Assembly (NCBI GenBank): GCA_963728145.1
Contig: CAVSJA010000005.1
Location: 62,001-126,000, forward strand
Reading direction: 5' to 3'
Origin: CAVSJA01 sp963728145
GTDB taxonomy: Bacteria > Bacteroidota > Bacteroidia > Chitinophagales > Chitinophagaceae
Length of the DNA stretch: 64,000 bases
Shown here: piece by piece, positions 59,074-64,000 of the stretch
Position numbering within the stretch: position 1 is the first letter of the stretch
Layout: every line of letters starts with the position of its first letter
The notes under the pieces: model-generated
The model's database searches: none
Told to the model about the DNA's origin: nothing
The model's input: only the letters and a program-made list of their open reading frames with translations
Made by a program: the position numbers and the translations under genes

Positions 59074-60538
59074 TTATTTCGATTTGAACCAATTAATCGC
59101 GGCGCGGATTGCCTGATCATCTTTTTCGTTGCGATCCTGTTCAATGAGTTGATCTGGTTCAATTCTTCCATGATATATTTTCCCATTGCGATCAGCCATC
59201 ATTGTGGAAGCAATCATCATCCTAGCAGAATCCTTGAGATCAAAACCACCATTGCCCGTGGTCAACCCCCAACTGGGTTGTCCGAATGTTCTTGGTATTT
59301 GGATTTCCGATAAATGAAATAAGTACGATCTCTCCAGAGCTTCCTGTTTGTGGGCCAAAAAGAACTGCAATAGGTTTTTGGGAAGATAATTTTTGTGGAT
59401 TTGAAGCACTGATGCCGGGGGAGTTTTCCCAATAATAAGTTCCATCCCTGTAATGCCATGATTCTTTCTTGCTATTTACGTCAACAAGGAAGCCGAGACT
59501 TTCGCCCGTGAACACCGGTCCCAGACCCACGATCATCGGTTCCATATTTCCACCTGTATTTGTCCGCAGGTCAATGATCCATCCCTTAATTTTCTTTTGA
59601 TCAAGCTCCTTCAATGCTTTTTGCAAACTGTCTGCATAAGCGACCATTAATTTTTTATTACCTCCATGAAATGGCGGAACGTTAATATATCCATAGTCAT
59701 CAATGATCTTATAGCTGGCATACTGAATATTGGCGCTTTCGTCGGAAGTATTTGCCCAACCCTTCACTACTTCCGGACTCATAAAAAAAGAATGATGATC
59801 ACCTGCAGGTCGCAACGATTCAATCATGTATTCAACTGCGAGGTGACAATCTGCATACGTCTTAGCAGGACCAGCAATCATCAATGCCGTTTTCTTGATT
59901 GAATTAATGTCTATTGAATCCTTGTACAAAGAATTCTTTGCGATCGTATCCGCAGCCGCAGAAATGTAGTTGATGGCTAAATCACTTGCACTGCGTCCTT
60001 CAACTTCTGTCAATTCCACTCTATAATCATCAAATCTAGCCTGGCCTTTTCCATAAAGTATTGCACCCAATTTGATCTTAGCTGTTCCAACAGGACATAC
60101 AGCTTTAATATAATATTCCTTCCAATCAGAATTTCCTTTCATCCAATTTGCAGCAGCATATCCCATGCTTTTAGTGAAAATCAAATTATCTGCTGTATCA
60201 TAAATGCCGAGATTCAATCCGGCACCGCGTCCTTTTACATCTATCGCACTCATTCTTGCTGAAACGAAGATGGTCTGCAAACTTTTGGTAGTGGGCACAA
60301 GTAAACTTTGTTCAGCAAATCCAACTGAATTTTCCTCCTTGCCCGTGATCAGCATCCACTGTTCAGTACCTGATTTTTCTGGTCTTACAGCCTGCTTTCC
60401 TCCCCAGGAAAGATCCCAATAACAAAAACCTGTTTTTGAAGTATCGCATGCTTCATTAAAATCCAGGTTCCTGAAACCTGATGTATTTGGTGAACAGGAA
60501 AAAATGAATACAAGAGAGAGCAGGAATAGACTTTTCAT
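59074..60538 (-). pseudogene. S41-family serine peptidase lipoprotein, frameshifted
   Basis: Starts at ATG 60538 (MKSLFLLSLVFIFSC, lipoprotein). N-terminal beta-sandwich-like region (about 20-200), then an S41 (CtpA/TSP-like) domain: IKGWIIDLRTNTGGNMEPM and catalytic Ser in GPQTGSSGEIVLISF. At 59292-59293 one extra base (ACCAAGAACA where ACC AGA ACA is expected) moves the frame: upstream frame ends after GNPNT and runs to a stop at 59240, while the true C-terminus RTFGQPSWGLTTGNGGFDL to ADRNGKIYHGRIEPD continues in the other frame to 59074. It is either a real frameshift mutation or an assembly error; all domains are otherwise present. Confidence 0.85.
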
Positions 60539-60619
60539 AGCAAGGAAATTATTCCGTTGATGAAATTGAAAAGTCGGTAAAGATAGAAAGGGGATTTCAA
60601 TCAATGCTTTTAACCGCAT

Positions 60620-60660
60620 AAAATTAAAACAGGGCGATATTAAATTCGCCCTGCTTTTTT
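60620..60660 (-). terminator. Rho-independent terminator
   Basis: CAGGGCG (60630-60636) pairs with CGCCCTG (60647-60653); on the minus strand TTTTAATTTT follows. It ends the transcript of the gene at 60752-61186 and could also act on the plus strand (CTTTTTT). Confidence 0.85.
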
Positions 60661-60718
60661 CTGCAGATAGTATTGATCCTACGAACGACAATTAACGTCC
60701 GCCATAAAGCAAGTATTC

Positions 60719-60750
60719 AACACCGAACACCAAACGCCAAACGCCAAACG
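60719..60750. repeat. One-sided array of 7-bp CGCCAAA units
   Basis: Four tandem units of (C/A)GCCAAA/ACCAAAC type directly after the stop codon of the gene at 60752 (minus strand TAG then TCGTTTGGCG). Same family as 35654-35760 and 61331-61463. Confidence 0.85.
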
Positions 60751-60751
60751 A

Positions 60752-61186
60752 CTACGCCACCATCTCCAATTCCTTCCCGGTCAATGCAAAAAAGAAATTT
60801 TGCAACTGATGATAATACCGGATATAGATCCTTGATGGAGTTGGGTGCATGAGTTGAAGTCCATCTTCGGTAAATTCAAAATCGATGTGTTTGCTTCCGC
60901 AACTCATGATCCAATGTTCACGCACAAAATTTCTGAAGCCGCATTTTTCGAGGATCTTATACGTTAAATTGATTGGCTTAAGATCCATGCCATCCGCTTC
61001 CTCAACCATTTCAACAACATGCGAACTGTAAGCAGGCTCCAGTGTCTCGCCAAAACCCACCAGTTCCTGGTTGATCTTCATAGCAGTTTCATACACCACA
61101 CTGTTGAAAAGGATTTGCTGAACTGTAATCACACGATCCCTGTAGTAAACCTTGTTGCCTAAGCGCAACTCATTTGTAAGTATCAT
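60752..61186 (-). CDS. Small conserved-looking protein of unknown function
   Basis: 144 aa from the ATG at 61186 (MILTNELRLGNKVYYRD); upstream codons to 61228 are less likely. No signal peptide. LGNKVYYRDRVITVQQI opens a small beta-barrel-like domain; then a region with FGETLEPAYSSHVVE, and HWIMSCGSKHIDFEFTEDGLQLMHP and RIYIRYYHQLQNFFFALTGKELE, a closing part found in small cytosolic Bacteroidota proteins of phage or mobile character (uncertain). Its stop borders the 7-bp array. Confidence 0.68.
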   Translation of the reverse strand: MILTNELRLGNKVYYRDRVITVQQILFNSVVYETAMKINQELVGFGETLEPAYSSHVVEMVEEADGMDLKPINLTYKILEKCGFRNFVREHWIMSCGSKHIDFEFTEDGLQLMHPTPSRIYIRYYHQLQNFFFALTGKELEMVA

Positions 61187-61330
61187 AGAGTCTGTTTTTA
61201 GCTTTGAAATACATGATTGGATCATCATGGTATTTCAAGGGCATATAGACTCTAAGGAGAGGATTATGAGAGCAAGATATAAGGCGAACTTCAAAAATGC
61301 AAGTGAGATGCTGAGGTTTGTTTTCCACAT

Positions 61331-61463
61331 TTCGTTTGGAGTTTGGCGTTTGGAGTTTGGCGTTGTGGTAAATCCCTGATTTCCCTTTCAAAATCATCAT
61401 TTCAGTAATAATTATGTAAGCTGTACACACAACGCCAAACGCCAAACTCCAAACGCCAAACGT
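61331..61463. repeat. Inverted array of 7-bp GGCGTTT/GGAGTTT units
   Basis: The left arm (61333-61368) has CGTTTGGAGTTTGGCGTTTGG units and the right arm (61428-61462) the reverse complement; a loop of about 60 bp shows no terminator. It occupies the 315-bp gap between divergent genes. Confidence 0.9.
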
Positions 61464-61501
61464 TAATTTCCTTAGTTTTATCATCTTCAACTACCAAAAC
61501 T

Positions 61502-64000
61502 ATGTCTGTTAAAAAACTGCTTTGCTTAGCGCTTTTGATTCAAATCATCACCCAGATGGGGTTTTCACAAGCGTATTATTTCTATCCCAATTCGGGAAAC
61601 ATGAATGCGTCAATTCCTAACCCCGAAAAATTTCTCGGTTATCCGATCGGTTCACATCATACCCGCCATGATAAGATCCTTGAATATTTCAGGGAACTGG
61701 ACCGTTTATCCGACCGCGTTGCAACAAAAGTGATCGGGGAAACCTATGAACACAGGCAACAACTTGTTGCAATATTTACGTCTCCACAGAATCATTCAAG
61801 AATAGAAGAGATCAAAAAAGCACATCTCGCCGCGCAGACTTCTGGCAATACTCAAAATATACCACTTGTCATTCACCTGGGATATAATGTTCATGGAAAT
61901 GAACCTTCAAGCAGTGAGGCGGCAATGCTCACTGCATATTATTTAACCGCTTCAGAGAATGAAGAAACCTTGAAATGGTTGAATGAGATGGTCATTCTAA
62001 TGGATCCTGTGATTAATCCGGATGGCCGTGACCGTCATACGCATTGGGCAAATATGCACAAGGCGAGTCCGGTAGTCAGCGATCCGCTAGATCGAGAACA
62101 TACAGAGATCTGGCCGGGAGGAAGGTTCAATCACTACTGGTTTGACCTGAACCGGGATTGGTTTTTAGGGACATTTCCTGAATCACGTAATCGCGTAAAG
62201 TTTTTTCATGAATGGAGGCCCTACGTGCAAACGGATCATCATGAAATGGGTACGAATGCTTCATTTTATTTTGATCCGGGAGAAGATGCAAGCAATAATC
62301 CCATTGTACCGGATTATTTATACAAAACTATCTATCCGAAGTATGCGCAATATTTTTCTGCAGCCACGGATAAGCTGGGATCAATGTACTATACAAAGGA
62401 ATCCTATGATAAACTATATCCTGGTTATGGAAGTAGCTATATAAATTTTTATGGAGGCGCCGGCTTCCTTTTCGAACAGGCAAGTTCAAGAGGGCATTTG
62501 CAGGAGACTACAACCATTCCCCTGAGTTTTGCATTTACTATTCGAAATCAATTCACCGGTTCACTTACAACCATACGTGCTTCCCTGGCTGAAAAAGCTG
62601 AGTTGTATAAGATGCGAAAGGAATTTTATCGCGTATCAAAGGAACAAGCAGCAAAAGCTGCGATAAAAGGATATGTATTCGGCGACGCTAATGATGAAAC
62701 TCGTACAAGGGCTTTTGTCGATATGTTATTAATGCACGAGATCGAAGTATATGAAATGAATAACGCAGCCAGCTTCGAGGGAATTCGCTTCGAGCCTAAG
62801 AAAACATATTTTGTGCCCTGCGACCAGGATAATTATATCATGGTGCGAACGGTATTTGAGAAGCAGATCACTTATATGGATAGCGCATTCTATGATGCTT
62901 CCACCTGGAGTCTCGTTCATGCCTATAATTTACCCTATGCTGAACTCAAATCTCCGCTCAGTTCAAAAGGAAACAGGATAACAGCCCTTGTTAACAAACA
63001 AGTTCCCAGCGTTGAGAAAACGAATTATGCTTACGTCCTGGAGTCGACCGATTATAATGTTCATAAGGCTATCTATCATTTACAAAATGCCGGAGTGATC
63101 GTACAATCTTCATTCCGTCCATTTACTGCAATGGTTAACAATCAACCTAAGAAATTCGGTTACGGTAGTTTGGTGTTGCCCGTTAATCTTCAGAAAATTT
63201 CATCTGATTCTCTTTTTAACGTCGTAACCAATGTGAGTAAATTATCATCCGTACCAATCTATTCCCTATCTACCGGATATAGTTCAGGAGGAATTGATTT
63301 GGGAAGTAATTACGTTCGTAGTCTCAGGCAGCCTAAAGTTGCATTAATCATTGGAACAGGCGTTGCGGCGCCTGAAGCGGGTGAGATCTGGCATTTGCTC
63401 GATCAACGTTTGCAAATGCCAATAACAAAGCTCGATATACTCGTATTGCCAAGAGCTGACCTGAGTAAATACAATACAATTATAATGGTCTCGGGAAATT
63501 ATTCTCTTATCGACAAACCATTGTCGGATAAGATCAAGGCATGGATACAAAATGGAAATACACTGATCACAATTAAAACCGGGAGCGAGTGGGCCATACG
63601 CCAGGGATTCACTAAAGAAAAAATAATTCCTGCGGTGGATACGCTCAGACCTGGTCAAACTGTATCGAGACAGGATTTTGATCGTGCAGTTGAAATAGAA
63701 GGAGCGAAAGCGTTGGGAGGTTCAATATTTCGGGTTGACCTGGATACGACACACCCGATTGGTTTTGGATTCACCAACAGAAAAGTATCCGTATATAGAA
63801 ATGGTCAAACCTATCTCAGTCCAAGCCTCAATCCATATTCTACCGTTGCCCAGTACGCGGAAAATCCATTGATCGGAGGCTACCTGCATCCGAATTCTGC
63901 AAAAAAAGTAAAGAACTCCGCTGCAATCATCGTTGCGCCCGAGGGTAGCGGAAGAGTTATATTATTTTCCGATAACCCGAATTTCCGGGGAACCTGGTAT
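61502..64000 (+). CDS. M14-family zinc carboxypeptidase, 3' end outside window
   Basis: ATG at 61502, open for 833 codons to the window edge. Signal peptide MSVKKLLCLALLIQIITQMGFS. Zinc motif HGNE (H131 and E134) in GYNVHGNEPSSSEA, then NPDGRDR, the DLNRDW pattern and QTDHHEMGTNASF, where the third His ligand lies. These are the marks of the M14 family (D/N-P-D-G-R plus N-R-D). Bacteroidota members of this large group continue with a GATase-like or sandwich domain of about 300 residues, matching the region after about residue 480 here (VALIIGTGVAAPEAGE). The end of the protein is not seen. Confidence 0.88.
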   Translation, partial: MSVKKLLCLALLIQIITQMGFSQAYYFYPNSGNMNASIPNPEKFLGYPIGSHHTRHDKILEYFRELDRLSDRVATKVIGETYEHRQQLVAIFTSPQNHSRIEEIKKAHLAAQTSGNTQNIPLVIHLGYNVHGNEPSSSEAAMLTAYYLTASENEETLKWLNEMVILMDPVINPDGRDRHTHWANMHKASPVVSDPLDREHTEIWPGGRFNHYWFDLNRDWFLGTFPESRNRVKFFHEWRPYVQTDHHEMGTNASFYFDPGEDASNNPIVPDYLYKTIYPKYAQYFSAATDKLGSMYYTKESYDKLYPGYGSSYINFYGGAGFLFEQASSRGHLQETTTIPLSFAFTIRNQFTGSLTTIRASLAEKAELYKMRKEFYRVSKEQAAKAAIKGYVFGDANDETRTRAFVDMLLMHEIEVYEMNNAASFEGIRFEPKKTYFVPCDQDNYIMVRTVFEKQITYMDSAFYDASTWSLVHAYNLPYAELKSPLSSKGNRITALVNKQVPSVEKTNYAYVLESTDYNVHKAIYHLQNAGVIVQSSFRPFTAMVNNQPKKFGYGSLVLPVNLQKISSDSLFNVVTNVSKLSSVPIYSLSTGYSSGGIDLGSNYVRSLRQPKVALIIGTGVAAPEAGEIWHLLDQRLQMPITKLDILVLPRADLSKYNTIIMVSGNYSLIDKPLSDKIKAWIQNGNTLITIKTGSEWAIRQGFTKEKIIPAVDTLRPGQTVSRQDFDRAVEIEGAKALGGSIFRVDLDTTHPIGFGFTNRKVSVYRNGQTYLSPSLNPYSTVAQYAENPLIGGYLHPNSAKKVKNSAAIIVAPEGSGRVILFSDNPNFRGTWY

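Overview
The window looks like chromosomal DNA of a Bacteroidota bacterium, most likely a Chitinophagaceae-type member of the Chitinophagales. Support comes from two TonB-dependent receptors with N-terminal carboxypeptidase-regulatory-like domains, PorT-type barrels, a PorQ-like type IX secretion protein, LSC/QAC-type lipoboxes, a parA-parB-DUF5683-dapB gene order, TAnnTTTG promoter boxes and weak Shine-Dalgarno sites. No tRNA, rRNA, CRISPR array, prophage or transposase gene was seen.

Layout. 0-5 kb: partial lipoprotein, secreted amidase, S33 hydrolase, two tandem paralogous lipoproteins. 5-8.4 kb: a YbdK-type carboxylate-amine ligase, an ATP-grasp protein and a divergent esterase, possibly one small-molecule pathway. 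8.5-18.6 kb: Oar-like TonB receptor, ribBA and a giant TamB. 19-25 kb: DinB-like protein, barrel protein, gamma-glutamyltransferase, second TonB receptor. 25-29 kb: small soluble protein, choloylglycine-hydrolase-like enzyme, DUF1080 protein, acylphosphatase, lipoprotein. 29-37 kb: response regulator, TPR histidine kinase and dapB, then DUF5683, parB and parA, with an old partial duplication that encloses a methyltransferase. 37-44 kb: FMN reductase, membrane phosphoesterase, two outer-membrane proteins, lon. 44-47 kb: porQ, a receiver-only regulator, bioB. 47-54.6 kb: a tightly packed minus-strand operon (M42 peptidase, 60-aa membrane protein, methyltransferase, three paralogous sulfatase-fold membrane enzymes). 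54.7-64 kb: UbiA-like membrane protein, lipoproteins, LuxE-like acyl-protein synthetase, a frameshifted S41 protease and a partial M14 carboxypeptidase.

The most striking feature is between the genes. At least seven unrelated short units (7, 8 or 9 bp) are each tandemly repeated and usually arranged as facing inverted arrays that could fold into long hairpins. They commonly begin at or inside the stop codon of the neighbouring gene, and in four cases an intrinsic terminator lies in the loop. Two 244-246 bp MITE-like elements with shared ends and different cores, a 47-bp perfect inverted repeat, and a palindromic GTCATTTCGAG element add to this. Start codons were chosen to avoid extending proteins through these arrays.
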